A DNA stretch of 64,000 bases. Source: Fodinibacter sp963833495. GTDB taxonomy: Bacteria; Actinomycetota; Actinomycetes; Actinomycetales; Dermatophilaceae. Where the stretch lies: the NCBI GenBank assembly GCA_963833495.1, contig CAWHYJ010000020.1:322691-386690 (forward strand). The letters are read 5' to 3'. The notes beneath the pieces are model-generated. The model saw only the letters and a list, made by a program, of their open reading frames with translations. It was not told where the DNA came from and ran no database searches. Positions 33,911 through 43,492 of this stretch are shown piece by piece. The position numbers were made by a program, and so were the translations under genes. How positions within the stretch are numbered: the first letter of the stretch is position 1; each line of letters opens with the position of its first letter.

Positions 33911-35226
33911 GCCCGGCACACCTGAGCCCCCGCGCCGCAGAGCGGCGGTTCTACCTCGTCACGACCACCCGGTGGTTGCCGGTCGGGTTCGTCGTCGGCA
34001 TCTTCATCCTGGTGCAGACCGGGCGCGGCCTCACCATCGCCCAGGCCGCCACCATCGGCTCGGTGATGGGCCTGACCTGCTTCGTCCTCGAGCTGCCCAC
34101 GAGCGGCTTCGCGGATGCCGTGGGCCGCCGGCCGGTCTACCTCGCCGCCGCCGTGATCAACGTCATCGCGATCGTCGGTTACGCGCTCGCCCAGAGCTTC
34201 TGGGCGTTCGTGGTGGCGGGCGCCCTGATGGGAGCCTTCCGGGCGCTGGACTCCGGGCCGCTCGAGGCATGGCTGGTCGACACCGTGCACGCGACCACAC
34301 CCGGTGCCGACGTCGACCGGCAGCTCTCGCGGGCCGGCTCCATCCTCGGCGGGGCGATCGCCGTCGGCGCCGTGCTGTCCGGCGTGCTCATCTGGTGGAA
34401 CCCCGCCGCCACCGTGTTCGGGAACGAGGACGCCTCACCGCTCGACGCCGCGGTCTGGGTGTCGGTGGCCCTGTCCGTCGTGCACCTCGTCGTCGCCGCG
34501 CTCGCCGTCAAGGAGCCCCGGCCGCACGCCGGGTCCGAGCGCACCCGCCTGGCGCACGCCTTCTCCGAGGCACGCCAGACACCGGTCGTCATCAAGAGCG
34601 GACTGACGCTGCTCGGGCGCAACAGGGTTCTCATGGGCATCGTCGTCGCCGAAGTGTTCTGGTCGATCGGCATGATCACCTTCGAGGCGTTCATGCCGCT
34701 GCGGCTCGAGGAGATGGTCGGGTCCGCCCAGAAGGCGGGTGCCCTCGTCGGGCCCGTGTCGGCGGCAGGGTGGGGCCTGTTCAGCGTCGGCGCCTGGCTG
34801 GCGGGCACGACCTCGAGCCGGATCGGGGTCGCGCGCGCTGCCATCGTCGGTCGGGTGCTCAATGCCCTCGGGGCGGTCGTCATGGGCTTGGCCACCGGCC
34901 CGGCCGGCCTGGTCGCGGCCTACCTGTTCACCTACTCGATGCACGGGCTCAACGGACCGCCGCACGAGGCGCTGCTGCACCGCGAGGCGGAGGCCAAGAA
35001 CCGCTCGACCGTGCTGTCGATCAACTCGATGATGGCGTTCCTCGCGTTCGGGGTCGCCGGCCCGCTGTTCGGCGTGATGGCCGACCGGGTCAGCCTTCCG
35101 GCGGCGATGGTCACGGCCGGCGCGCTCAGCATCCTCGGGGCGTTCTTCTACCTGCCGGCCCGGCGGGCCGAGCAAGCCAGGGCACTGGATCCAGCCGGCT
35201 CCCAGCGGGCTCCCAGCCGTGGCTGA
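33907..35226 (+). CDS. MFS transporter (drug/metabolite efflux type)
   Basis: A 439-residue major facilitator with about 12 membrane helices. LPTSGFADAVGRRPVYLAAA carries the loop 2-3 motif (GxxxDxxGRR-like), the central cytoplasmic loop lies near residues 195-235, and YSMHGLNGPPHEALLHREAEAKNRSTVLS is a family-like second half motif. Coupled to the ArsR-type regulator by a 4-nt overlap, it is likely an exporter induced by its substrate; the substrate is unknown. Confidence 0.85.
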   Translation: MSPAHLSPRAAERRFYLVTTTRWLPVGFVVGIFILVQTGRGLTIAQAATIGSVMGLTCFVLELPTSGFADAVGRRPVYLAAAVINVIAIVGYALAQSFWAFVVAGALMGAFRALDSGPLEAWLVDTVHATTPGADVDRQLSRAGSILGGAIAVGAVLSGVLIWWNPAATVFGNEDASPLDAAVWVSVALSVVHLVVAALAVKEPRPHAGSERTRLAHAFSEARQTPVVIKSGLTLLGRNRVLMGIVVAEVFWSIGMITFEAFMPLRLEEMVGSAQKAGALVGPVSAAGWGLFSVGAWLAGTTSSRIGVARAAIVGRVLNALGAVVMGLATGPAGLVAAYLFTYSMHGLNGPPHEALLHREAEAKNRSTVLSINSMMAFLAFGVAGPLFGVMADRVSLPAAMVTAGALSILGAFFYLPARRAEQARALDPAGSQRAPSRG

Positions 35227-35238
35227 GACCTTTCGCGC

Positions 35239-35910
35239 GTGAAGAACTTCCTCCTCGGAGTCGGTGCGACCCTCTCCGCGCTCGCCCTGGTCCTCGTCGT
35301 GCTGGTGTTCTCGCTCGGCTCGGGCGACCCGAGCGGCACCGGCAGCACGGCATCCCCGCGCCCCACCGGGTCGCCGACCGTGGCGCAGCAGCCCACCGAC
35401 CTGGCCGAGGACGAGACCTGGCTCGGCGCAGTCGACCTGCGCAGCCAGGACGTCGTGTCGGCCAAGGGCGACCTCGTCGACGTCGTGGCCAAGGGGTCCG
35501 GTGTGCGGTTCTCGCAGCAGGGCCTGAAGGCCCAGACCCTCGACATCGACGCCACCATCCCGTTCGAGACCGTCGCGAAGCAGGTCGGTGCGGACGTCAC
35601 CGTCTACGACGCCGGCAACGGCAAGACCGGCGTCGAGCGCACCGTCACCATCCTGGGCCGCGACCTCACCCTCAAGGCCACCGGCACGGTGACCGCCGAT
35701 GGCGGCCAGCTGCTCATCCAGCCCGAGACCATCGACCTCGGCGGCCCGTCGTTCCTCGACTCCGCCGCGAGCTCGCTGGCCCGCGGGCTGGCCACCATCC
35801 GGCAGGACGTCGCCGGCGTGCCGACCGGGATGTCGCTCGACGACGTGCAGGTGACCCCTGAGGGCTTCGACGCCCGGCTCAGCGGCACCGACGTGGTCAT
35901 CGGCCGCTGA
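35239..35910 (+). CDS. LmeA-like (DUF2993) membrane-anchored protein
   Basis: A 223-residue protein with one N-terminal membrane helix (LLGVGATLSALALVLVVLVF), a Ser/Thr/Pro linker and a beta-rich DUF2993 domain (SAKGDLVDVVAKGSGVRFSQQGLKA; GMSLDDVQVTPEGFDARLSGTDV). LmeA of mycobacteria promotes lipomannan elongation, and a cell-envelope lipid-binding role is inferred here. GTG start 13 bp after the MFS stop, possibly the same transcript. Confidence 0.72.
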   Translation: MKNFLLGVGATLSALALVLVVLVFSLGSGDPSGTGSTASPRPTGSPTVAQQPTDLAEDETWLGAVDLRSQDVVSAKGDLVDVVAKGSGVRFSQQGLKAQTLDIDATIPFETVAKQVGADVTVYDAGNGKTGVERTVTILGRDLTLKATGTVTADGGQLLIQPETIDLGGPSFLDSAASSLARGLATIRQDVAGVPTGMSLDDVQVTPEGFDARLSGTDVVIGR

Positions 35911-35937
35911 ACCGGGCGTCGTCGCCGGCTCGCGGTG

Positions 35938-38900
35938 CTACTTGATCGGGCCCACCACCGTGACCCCCGTGGCCTGCACCACCCGCCCCAGCTCGTCGTA
36001 GGCAGCGACCGCGACCTGCCCGGCACCGGCGATCCGCCGGGCGTCGCGGGCATCCTTCCGGCTCAGGCGAAGCACCTCGTCACCCGCCAGGTCGGGGTAC
36101 CGGGCCGCCAGCGCCGGTGAGAGCCCGCGCGGGTCGAGCGTCAGCGGCAGGGACGAGCCGCCGATGGTCTCCGCGTCCAGGGCCAGCGAGCCCGCCGGTC
36201 CCCAGTGCAGCCGGTACGTCCAGGCACCCCGCTGGTCGGGCAGGTTCCACGAGAGCACCTCCGGGGTGAGCCACGAGGCGCGGGCCGTCGACAGGTCAGG
36301 CCCGAAGTCGGGGGCGAAGGTGTCGACGGTGAGTGCCTTTGAAGCCACCTGGTAGGAGATCGTCGTGGCGAGGCCCGCCTCCACCGTGAAGGCGACCGGT
36401 GCGCCACCACCGACGGACACCGAGTAGCTGCCGGCGGGGATGTCGATCGTCGAGAACGAGTAGGTGCCGTCGCGGTCGGGGTCCTGCAGCCAGGACCGCA
36501 TGCAGGTGGCGTCGTCGTCAGCCGGGCAGCCCATCTCCGACTGGAAGCTACCGGTGGCGACGAGGATCGGGTCGAGCTTGGTGTTGGTGGCCCAGTGCGT
36601 GCGGTGGTCGTAGTAGAAGCTCACCGGCCCACCGTCAGTGGTGTACGGGATGTCGGAGCCGTTGCGGTTGCCACCCGCGCCGTAGTTGACGTCCCAGGAG
36701 CGGTTGATCGCCGCCTTGAAGGCGTACTGCCCGGCCTGCGGGGAGAAGGTTCCCTTCCACACCTGGTCGGCGCCGAGGGTGAGCTGGATGTTGTCGCACG
36801 GCGGGTCCCAGTCCGCAGCGCAGCCGATCTCGCTGCCGTGGCTGCCCGGCACCGACACGGCATCCGGCTGGGTGATCGGGCCGAGTGGGACGCCGGCGTC
36901 GGCGGGCGGCTGGGGCTGACCGACGATCGCGCTGGTCGAGACCACGCCGAAGTCACCGTCGTGATCGCGGGCGATGGCGCGGTACTCGACCGGGGTGCCC
37001 TGAGCCAGGCCGCTGACGTCGTGGAACACCCGGTACGGGGCGTTGTCGTCGGTGCCGAGTCTGCGCCACTTCGACTCCCCGACCGGCCGCCAGGCGAAGG
37101 TCACCTGGGTGAAGTCGCCACCGGGCACGGTGACGCCCACCTCGGCCCGGCCGGTGACGATGCCGGCGTCACCCGGAGCGGTGAACGACGGCATCGGCCG
37201 TTCGCGGTCGGCGCGTAGCTTCGAGTTCGCCTTGTAGACGACCGCCGACAGCGGTGGCACCGTGACGGTGACGCGACCCTCGGTGTCGGTCTTCAGGTTG
37301 CGCGGGGCAGATGCCGGCCAGACCGCCTTGAGCATGCTGCGCGCGGGCTGGTAGGTGGCGAAGGTGGCCGTCTGCGTCGTTGTCGCGTTGTTGACGGCGA
37401 CGACGTACTCGACCTGCTCGTCGGCATCCATCCGGCTGAACGCGAGGATGCCGGGTCCCTTGGTGGCGTACCGGTGCACCTGCGCGCCGTCGGCGAGAGC
37501 CGGGTGCTTCTCCCGCAGCTGCGCCAGGCCCGCGATGTGCTTGTAGAGGGGGTGGGAGGTGTCGAAGTTGGCGTCGGCCGTCGTGGCCTTGGTGCCGATC
37601 AGGTCGTAGGTGTTGTTGTGCAGCGCGACCTTGCTGGGGAACATGTCCTCGCGGGCGCGCTGGTCGCCGATGCCGTCGGGCACGTCCTTGGGCGCGGAGA
37701 ACCCCTGCTCGTCGCCGTAGTAGACGACCGGCTGTCCACGGGTCAGGTACATCAGTGAGTGGGCGAGCTCGTCGCGCTGCAGCAGCTGCGCGTCCGTCCA
37801 GCCCGCGTCGTCCTGGCGCAGGAAGCTGCCGACACGACCCATGTCGTGGTTGCCGAGGAAGGTCGGCAGCGAATAGGCGTTGGAGTCAGCGTCGGTGAAG
37901 TAGTCATCGAGCGCGTAGAAGTCACGCATCTCAGCCGTCGGCTTGCCCTTGGCGAAATTGACACCGCTGCCCTGGAACCCGAAGTCGACGGTCGCCTGGA
38001 GGCGTCCCTCAGTCGTGTACTTCGACATGAACCTCGGGTCGGCGTCGTAGACCTCGCCGAACATGAAGAAGTCCTTGTTGCCCACGGAGGCCGCGTGGCC
38101 CTGCAGGGCCGGACCGAACTGCTTCCAGAAGTCCATGTTGACGTGCTTGACGGTGTCGATGCGGAAGCCGTCGACGCCGGCCTGGTCCACCCAGGTCTTG
38201 TAGATGTCGATCATCCCCTGCACCACCTGGGGCCGCTCGGTCCACAGGTCGTCGAGGGCGGAGCGGCTGCCCGAGGGGAAGTCGCCGTACTCGCTGTTCT
38301 CGCCGGAGAAGGTGGACGTGCCCCGGTTGTGGTACATCGTGGGGTCGTTGAGCCAGGCGGGCACCTTGAGCTTCGCGTCGGCCGGCGACTTGAACGTCGG
38401 CTCGTAGGGGAAGCTCACCTTCGGGTCGACCGCCGGGAACGGGTCACCGATGAAGGTGAAGTCACGGTCGTCGAAGGGCTTTCCCGAGGCATCCTTGTAC
38501 GGCGCGTCGGCCTTGGTCTTGTACGGCACCTGCCCGGTGGCGTCGTAGGCCGAGTCGGGGTAGTCGAGCACGTCGGCGGTGTGGTTGGTGATGATGTCGA
38601 AGAAGACCTTGATCCCGCGCTTGTGGGCGAGGTCGATGAGGGTCTTCAGCTCGGCGTTGGTGCCGAGGTGGGGGTCGATCTGGGTGAAGTCGGTGATCCA
38701 GTAGCCGTGGTAGCCGGCCGACTCCGAGCCAGGGGCACCCTGGACCGGCTTGTTCTTGAACGACGGCGTCATCCAGATGGCGGTGGTGCCCAGGCCCTGG
38801 ATGTAGTCGAGCCGGTTGATGATCCCCTTGAGGTCACCACCGTGGTAGAACCCCTGGCTGGTCGGGTCGAAGCCGTTCTGCAGCCGCGACCCGGCGATGC

Positions 38901-39465
38901 CGCCGGTGTCGTTGGTCTTCGTGCCGTTCTCGAAGCGATCGGCCATCACGAAGTAGAAGTTCTCGCGGGTGAGGTCCTTGCGCAGGCTGTCGCCTGCCAT
39001 CGCCCGGTCGGCCCTGGTCAGTCCGCCGGCCGGCTCGGCAGGGCCGACCCGCACCCGGTGCGTCGCGTGGTCGTAGGTGAAGCGCAGGGTCGTGGTCTTG
39101 TCGATGGCCAAGGGGATGTTGCCGTCGGGCACGCCGAAGGTGGCGTCGCCGTAGTTCTCGGTCCACGACCCGTTGAGCCGCACCTTGTAGACGTAGTCGT
39201 ACGCCGCGGCCGGGTCGCCTGCGGGCACGGTGAACGTGCCGGCGAACAGGGTCGGGGAGCCCGGCACGGGCAGCAGGTCGGTCTTCGCGCAGGTCTCGTC
39301 CCAGTCGGAGCCGCACCCCAGCTCACTCATGAGCGACCCCATCAAGGTCACTCGGGAGGGGATCGGCGTGTGGTCGGCGACAGCGGGCGACGCGGTCACC
39401 ACAGCGGGCACGCCGACGAGGGCGGCTCCGGCGGCGATGGCCAGCAGGCGGCGGGGACGGGGCAT
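35938..39465 (-). CDS. Secreted GH13 alpha-amylase with pullulanase-type accessory domains, apparently lacking a pullulanase barrel
   Basis: A 1175-residue exported protein. In order: signal peptide (1-about 31), a first X25-like starch-associated domain (SELGCGSDWDETC), a GH13 barrel with nucleophile Asp in GFRIDTVKHV, acid Glu in MFGEVYDADP and FLGNHDMGR, a C-terminal beta domain, an FN3-like domain, two more X25-like domains (SEIGCAADWDPPC; SEMGCPADDDATC), and a pullulanase N-terminal beta domain ending QATGVTVVGPIK. Actinobacterial amylopullulanases continue with a pullulanase barrel after such a domain; here the stop falls at that boundary. It is predicted to degrade extracellular starch or glycogen. 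GAGGAG precedes the ATG, and a LacI-type site lies upstream. Confidence 0.85.
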   Translation of the reverse strand: MPRPRRLLAIAAGAALVGVPAVVTASPAVADHTPIPSRVTLMGSLMSELGCGSDWDETCAKTDLLPVPGSPTLFAGTFTVPAGDPAAAYDYVYKVRLNGSWTENYGDATFGVPDGNIPLAIDKTTTLRFTYDHATHRVRVGPAEPAGGLTRADRAMAGDSLRKDLTRENFYFVMADRFENGTKTNDTGGIAGSRLQNGFDPTSQGFYHGGDLKGIINRLDYIQGLGTTAIWMTPSFKNKPVQGAPGSESAGYHGYWITDFTQIDPHLGTNAELKTLIDLAHKRGIKVFFDIITNHTADVLDYPDSAYDATGQVPYKTKADAPYKDASGKPFDDRDFTFIGDPFPAVDPKVSFPYEPTFKSPADAKLKVPAWLNDPTMYHNRGTSTFSGENSEYGDFPSGSRSALDDLWTERPQVVQGMIDIYKTWVDQAGVDGFRIDTVKHVNMDFWKQFGPALQGHAASVGNKDFFMFGEVYDADPRFMSKYTTEGRLQATVDFGFQGSGVNFAKGKPTAEMRDFYALDDYFTDADSNAYSLPTFLGNHDMGRVGSFLRQDDAGWTDAQLLQRDELAHSLMYLTRGQPVVYYGDEQGFSAPKDVPDGIGDQRAREDMFPSKVALHNNTYDLIGTKATTADANFDTSHPLYKHIAGLAQLREKHPALADGAQVHRYATKGPGILAFSRMDADEQVEYVVAVNNATTTQTATFATYQPARSMLKAVWPASAPRNLKTDTEGRVTVTVPPLSAVVYKANSKLRADRERPMPSFTAPGDAGIVTGRAEVGVTVPGGDFTQVTFAWRPVGESKWRRLGTDDNAPYRVFHDVSGLAQGTPVEYRAIARDHDGDFGVVSTSAIVGQPQPPADAGVPLGPITQPDAVSVPGSHGSEIGCAADWDPPCDNIQLTLGADQVWKGTFSPQAGQYAFKAAINRSWDVNYGAGGNRNGSDIPYTTDGGPVSFYYDHRTHWATNTKLDPILVATGSFQSEMGCPADDDATCMRSWLQDPDRDGTYSFSTIDIPAGSYSVSVGGGAPVAFTVEAGLATTISYQVASKALTVDTFAPDFGPDLSTARASWLTPEVLSWNLPDQRGAWTYRLHWGPAGSLALDAETIGGSSLPLTLDPRGLSPALAARYPDLAGDEVLRLSRKDARDARRIAGAGQVAVAAYDELGRVVQATGVTVVGPIK

Positions 39466-39534
39466 CCTTGCTCCTCGGGAGATCCGGTCGGCGCGCCGTC
39501 CGGGGGTGGTGGTTTCGCCGAGAAACGTAGATGC

Positions 39535-39547
39535 GTAAACGCTTTAC
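39535..39547. promoter_or_regulatory. LacI/MalR-type operator upstream of amylase
   Basis: GTAAACGCTTTAC, with symmetric GTAAA/TTTAC arms around CGC, matches the LacI-family style of maltose/catabolite operators. It is 70 bp upstream of the amylase ATG. Carbon-source control of amylase is inferred; no repressor gene is adjacent. Confidence 0.55.
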
Positions 39548-39613
39548 ATGTGGATTCCGTACGGAGAACTTGCGATGTCTTTACTTCCGCTTGGCGCGAC
39601 GTGCAGCGGCCAC

Positions 39614-40024
39614 TCAGACGAGGTCGAGCTCGTGCAGCAGGCCGAGGTCGTCACCGATGATCCAGCGCTCGACGACCCGGCCCTGCGCGTCGAAGCGACG
39701 GAAGGTCATGGCGTCCCAGGTGATGACCCGGCCGGTGGGAGCGGCGCCGAGCATCAGCCCCTGGTGGGTTCCCCAGTAGGTGACCCGGGCGGCGAGCAGG
39801 TCGCCCTCGGCCACCACGGCCGCCAGCTGCGCCCGCAGGTCCGGCAGGGCGCGGCGCATCTCCTCGAGCACCTCACGGTGCCCCGCGACGTCCGGCGTCA
39901 CGTGCTCGGGTAGCCCGTGCACCACGGCATCCGGTGCGTAGATCGCGAGGTACCCGTCGACGTCGCCCCGGTTGAGCGCGGCCACCGCCGCCAGGGTGCG
40001 TTCCTTGTTCCGCTGCGGGTACAT
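39614..40024 (-). CDS. SnoaL-like (ester cyclase/NTF2-fold) protein
   Basis: A 136-residue NTF2-fold protein. NKERTLAAVAALNRGDVDGYLAIYAPDAVVHGLP is the family N-terminus, and FRRFDAQGRVVERWIIGDDLGLLHEL is the C-terminal strand pair of SnoaL-like proteins. It could be a small isomerase, cyclase or ligand-binding protein; the specific substrate is not evident. It stands alone, divergent from nothing and about 60 bp from the ABC-F gene end on its left. Confidence 0.8.
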   Translation of the reverse strand: MYPQRNKERTLAAVAALNRGDVDGYLAIYAPDAVVHGLPEHVTPDVAGHREVLEEMRRALPDLRAQLAAVVAEGDLLAARVTYWGTHQGLMLGAAPTGRVITWDAMTFRRFDAQGRVVERWIIGDDLGLLHELDLV

Positions 40025-40087
40025 GGTGGCAATTCTCCCGCCGGCCCGCGCGGGCCGGCGGGAGAACCGGGTGTGACGTGGCGGACG

Positions 40088-41782
40088 TCAGCGCGGCCGG
40101 CCGACCCGGCCCTCGTCCCAGATCGCCTCGTCCGACGCCACTACCCGGCCGTCGGCCCGGAAGACCAGGAAGCGGTCGAGCCCACGGGCGAACCAGCGGT
40201 CGTGGGTGACGGCGAGCACGGTGCCCTCGAACGCGTCGAGGGCGTCCTCGAGGGCCTCGGCCGAGTGCAGGTCGAGGTTGTCGGTCGGCTCGTCGAGGAG
40301 CAGCAGGGTCGCCCCCGACAGCTCGAGCAGCAGGATCTGAAGCCGGGCCTGCTGCCCGCCCGAGAGCGAGTCGAAGGTCTGCTCGGAGGCCTGCGCCAGT
40401 CCGTAGCGGTCGAGCGCGCGGGCGGCGAGGTCGCGCGGCATCCCGGCGCGGTGGTCGTCGCCGCGGTGCAGGATCTCGAGCAGCGTGCGCCCGTGCAGGG
40501 CCGCGTGGTCGTGCGTCTGCGCGAACCAGCCCGGGCGCACCCGCGACCCGAGCACCACCCGACCGGCGTGCTCGACCGGGGCCGGGCGGATGTCACCGAC
40601 CGGCTGGTGCTCGCGGTCGGGGTCGCTGCCGCCGGCCGCGAGCAGCCGCAGGAAGTGCGACTTGCCCGAGCCGTTGCTGCCGAGCACGCCGACCCGCTCG
40701 CCGAACCAGATCTCGGTGTCGAAGGGCTGCATCAGCTGGCCGCCGTCGACCCGCAGCTCGAGCCCGCTCGCCACCACCGCGCGCTTGGCGGTGCGCCCAC
40801 CGGTGAGCCGCATGGCCACCTTCTGGCGCAGCGGCACCGCCTCGGGCGGCCCGGCCTCCTCGAACTTGCGCAGCCGGGTCTCGGCGGCCTGCAGCCGCGA
40901 CGCCATCCCGTCGTTGTAGGTGGCCTTCTGCCGGTACATGACGACGAGCGCCTTGATCTTGGCGAGCTCCTCGTCCCAGCGGCGGCGCTGCTCGTCGAGC
41001 CGGTCGTTGCGCTCGGCCCGGGCCTGCTCGTAGGTCGAGAACCGCCCGGGATGAACCCACACGGTGTTGCCGCCGCGGCTCGGCTCCAGGGTCGCGATGC
41101 GGGTGGCCACCCGGTCGAGCAGCTCGCGGTCGTGGCTGACGAAGAGCACCGTCTTGGGCGACTCGACGAGCCGCTGCTCCAGCCAGCGCTTGGTGGGCAC
41201 GTCGAGGTAGTTGTCCGGCTCGTCGAGCAGCAGCACCTCCTCGGGGCCGCGCAGCAGCGCCTCGAGCACCACGCGCTTCTGCTCGCCGCCGGACAGCGTC
41301 GAGACCTGGCGCCACTGGGCCCGCTCGAACGGCGTGCCCAGCGCCGCCACGGTGCAGACGTCCCACAGGGTCTCCCACTCGTAGCCGCCGACGTCGCCCC
41401 AGTCGGCCAGGGCCTGCGCGTAGTCGAGCTGGTCCTGCTCGGTCTCGCGCTCCATCATCGCCAGCTCGGTGCGGTCGACCTCGAGGGCCGCCCGGCGCAC
41501 CGGGTCCGGGGCGACCGAGACGAGCAGGTCCCGCACGGTGGTGTCGTCGCGCACCTTCCCGATGAACTGGCGCATGACGCCCAGGCCGCCGCTGCGCGTC
41601 ACGGCGCCGTCGGATGCCGCGAGGTCGCCGGCGAGGATGCGCAGCAGGGTGGTCTTGCCGGTGCCGTTGGGCCCGATCAGCGCCACCTTCGCGCCCTCCC
41701 CCACCCGGAAGGTGACGTCGCGCAGCAGGCGCCTGCCGTCGGGCAGGGAGAAGCTGACGGCGTTCACGTCGAGATGGCCCAC
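40088..41782 (-). CDS. ABC-F family ATPase
   Basis: A 564-residue protein with two ABC domains and no membrane segment. Domain 1 has Walker A GPNGTGKTT, signature LSGGEQKRV and Walker B LLLDEPDNYLDV. Domain 2 has Walker A GSNGSGKSH, signature LSGGQQARL and Walker B LLLDEPTDNLDL. A charged helical linker (EQRRRWDEELAKIKALV) lies between them. ABC-F proteins act on ribosomes in translation rescue or antibiotic protection; which applies is unknown. The DEPDN in domain 1 is typical for one actinobacterial ABC-F clade. Confidence 0.9.
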   Translation of the reverse strand: MGHLDVNAVSFSLPDGRRLLRDVTFRVGEGAKVALIGPNGTGKTTLLRILAGDLAASDGAVTRSGGLGVMRQFIGKVRDDTTVRDLLVSVAPDPVRRAALEVDRTELAMMERETEQDQLDYAQALADWGDVGGYEWETLWDVCTVAALGTPFERAQWRQVSTLSGGEQKRVVLEALLRGPEEVLLLDEPDNYLDVPTKRWLEQRLVESPKTVLFVSHDRELLDRVATRIATLEPSRGGNTVWVHPGRFSTYEQARAERNDRLDEQRRRWDEELAKIKALVVMYRQKATYNDGMASRLQAAETRLRKFEEAGPPEAVPLRQKVAMRLTGGRTAKRAVVASGLELRVDGGQLMQPFDTEIWFGERVGVLGSNGSGKSHFLRLLAAGGSDPDREHQPVGDIRPAPVEHAGRVVLGSRVRPGWFAQTHDHAALHGRTLLEILHRGDDHRAGMPRDLAARALDRYGLAQASEQTFDSLSGGQQARLQILLLELSGATLLLLDEPTDNLDLHSAEALEDALDAFEGTVLAVTHDRWFARGLDRFLVFRADGRVVASDEAIWDEGRVGRPR

Positions 41783-41846
41783 GAGGCACCAGTCTGGCCG
41801 ACCGGAGCCGCGAACTCACCCGAGATTCCTGGCCCCGGCGCGGGCG

Positions 41847-42371
41847 TCAGTGCAGCTGGGTCTTCAGCAGCACGAAGAAGAGGCCGAACATCCCGGCGAC
41901 GAGGGTCGACACGAGGCGTTCGCGCGTCGTCAGGCCCCCGCCTCGGCCGATCGCCCACCCCGCCACGCAGAGCAGGATCGTGCTGCAGACCAGCGCCCCG
42001 AGCACGGCCGTGCGCACCTGGGCACCGAGCACCGTCATGACCGCGAGGGTGAGGAGGGGCAGCAGGGAGGCCGTGACCATCTCCCACCCGCGGGTCAGCT
42101 GGAAGCGCACCGAGGTCCAGTTGGGCCGGTGGCCTTCATGGATCCGCTCCGCGACGATGCGCGCGTACCGCTCCGCCCCCCAGTAGATCGTCAGCGTCAC
42201 GACCACGGCGATCATCACCTGGTAGGCCTTGTCGGCGTTCGACGCCGACAGCACCGCCGCGCTGACGATCATCCCGTAGATGCCGGATGCCGTCGCCTCT
42301 GGGTCGCGATGCCGCATACGCACCGACCCGCTGACCGAGCTGGACCAGTCGTCGTCGCCCTCGGTCGACAT
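41847..42371 (-). CDS. Multi-pass membrane protein of unknown function
   Basis: A 174-residue protein with about four to five hydrophobic segments (GIYGMIVSAAVLSA; VMIAVVVTLTIYW; SLLPLLTLAVMTVLG; AVLGALVCSTILLCVAG; LVAGMFGLFFVLL). The polar loop GAERYARIVAERIHEGHRPNW lies after the second segment. I do not recognise a named family. It lies 104 bp downstream of truA on the same strand. Confidence 0.6.
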   Translation of the reverse strand: MSTEGDDDWSSSVSGSVRMRHRDPEATASGIYGMIVSAAVLSASNADKAYQVMIAVVVTLTIYWGAERYARIVAERIHEGHRPNWTSVRFQLTRGWEMVTASLLPLLTLAVMTVLGAQVRTAVLGALVCSTILLCVAGWAIGRGGGLTTRERLVSTLVAGMFGLFFVLLKTQLH

Positions 42372-42475
42372 CGGCCCCCCTCTCGTGTCCCGGCCCGCGG
42401 GCTGTCCACGGGCGCCAGTGCACCATGCTCTCCCACTGTTGGGGCCTGCCGGAAGCCGGGGTCGGGCCCCCGTGT

Positions 42476-43318
42476 TCAGCCCGGCAGCACCCGCCGCACC
42501 CGGGACTCCTCCGCGCGCGCGGCCAGCTCGTCGTCAGGAGGGTAGGTCACCTCCTCGAGCGAGAGCCCGTGCGGCGGCATCACGCGCACCCGCGAGTCGC
42601 GGACGCCGCCCAGCAGCACCTGGCGCGGCACGTCGACCGAGAGGCGCCCCTCCCCCACGGGCACGACCGCCCCGACGAGCGAGCGGACCATGCTGTGGCA
42701 GAAGGCGTCGGCGACGACCGTGGCCTCGACCGTGCCGTCCGCGGCCCGCTCCCAGCGGTGGTCGAGCAGGGTGCGCACCGTCGTGGCTCCCGCACGGCGG
42801 CGGCAGAAGGCCGCGAAGTCGTGCAGCCCGAGCAGGCTGCGGGCGGCGGCATCCATCGCGGCGACGTCGAGCGGGCCGCGCACCGACACGGTGTCGAACC
42901 TGCGAAGGGGGTCCAGGGTGGCCGGGTCGTCGCAGATCCGGTAGAGGTACCGGCGGCGCAGCGCGGAGAAGCGGGCGTCGAAGCCGTCGGGCGCCACGCT
43001 CACCCGGCGCACCGTCACGTCGGGCGGGAGGATGCCGCGCAACCGGGTCGCCGCGGCCTCCTCGAGCGGGCGGTCCGAGCGCCCCCTCACCTTCTCCCAG
43101 TCGGCCGCCTCCACGTCGGCGTGGGCCACCTGGCCGCGGGCGTGCACCCCGGCATCCGTGCGACCGGCGACGACCAGGCGCACCGGGGTAAGGCTGCGCA
43201 CGATGGTGGTGAGGGCCTGGCTCAGGGTGTCCTCGACGGTGCGGCGGCCCGGCTGGGCGGCCCACCCGGAGAACGCCGTCCCGTCGTAGGACAGGTCGAC
43301 CCGGATCCGCAGCGTCAC
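42476..43318 (-). CDS. truA: tRNA pseudouridine(38-40) synthase TruA
   Basis: A 280-residue TruA that modifies the anticodon arm of tRNAs. RIRVDLSYDGTAFSGWAAQP starts the fold, the catalytic Asp55 is in AGRTDAGVHARGQ, and RRRYLYRI and FCHSMVRSLVGAVV follow. GTG start at 43318. It sits directly after rplQ as in many bacteria, but the rplQ terminator separates the two. Confidence 0.96.
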   Translation of the reverse strand: MTLRIRVDLSYDGTAFSGWAAQPGRRTVEDTLSQALTTIVRSLTPVRLVVAGRTDAGVHARGQVAHADVEAADWEKVRGRSDRPLEEAAATRLRGILPPDVTVRRVSVAPDGFDARFSALRRRYLYRICDDPATLDPLRRFDTVSVRGPLDVAAMDAAARSLLGLHDFAAFCRRRAGATTVRTLLDHRWERAADGTVEATVVADAFCHSMVRSLVGAVVPVGEGRLSVDVPRQVLLGGVRDSRVRVMPPHGLSLEEVTYPPDDELAARAEESRVRRVLPG

Positions 43319-43434
43319 CGCGCCAGCGTAGTGCCGGCGCCCCTCGCCCCCGGCGCGGCATCCATCCAGCCTCGAGTGTGGCAGTGGTTGCCAGGGCGAC
43401 CACTGACGCACTCAACGACTGGTCGGACACGGAA

Positions 43435-43465
43435 CGGCCCCCCTCCCGTGCTGGGAGGGGGGCCG
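43435..43465 (-). terminator. Terminator of the alpha operon (after rplQ)
   Basis: A perfect 13-bp stem: CGGCCCCCCTCCC (43435-43447) pairs with 43453-43465, loop GTGCT. It begins 28 bp past the rplQ stop. Confidence 0.88.
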
Positions 43466-43492
43466 CTTCGTGGTGTCGGCGTCAGACGGAGC

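Noticed and set aside
37759..39660. A 633-codon + strand frame opposite the amylase
   Set aside because: Antisense shadow of a clearly recognised GH13 protein; no start signal and repetitive Val/Gly/Arg composition.
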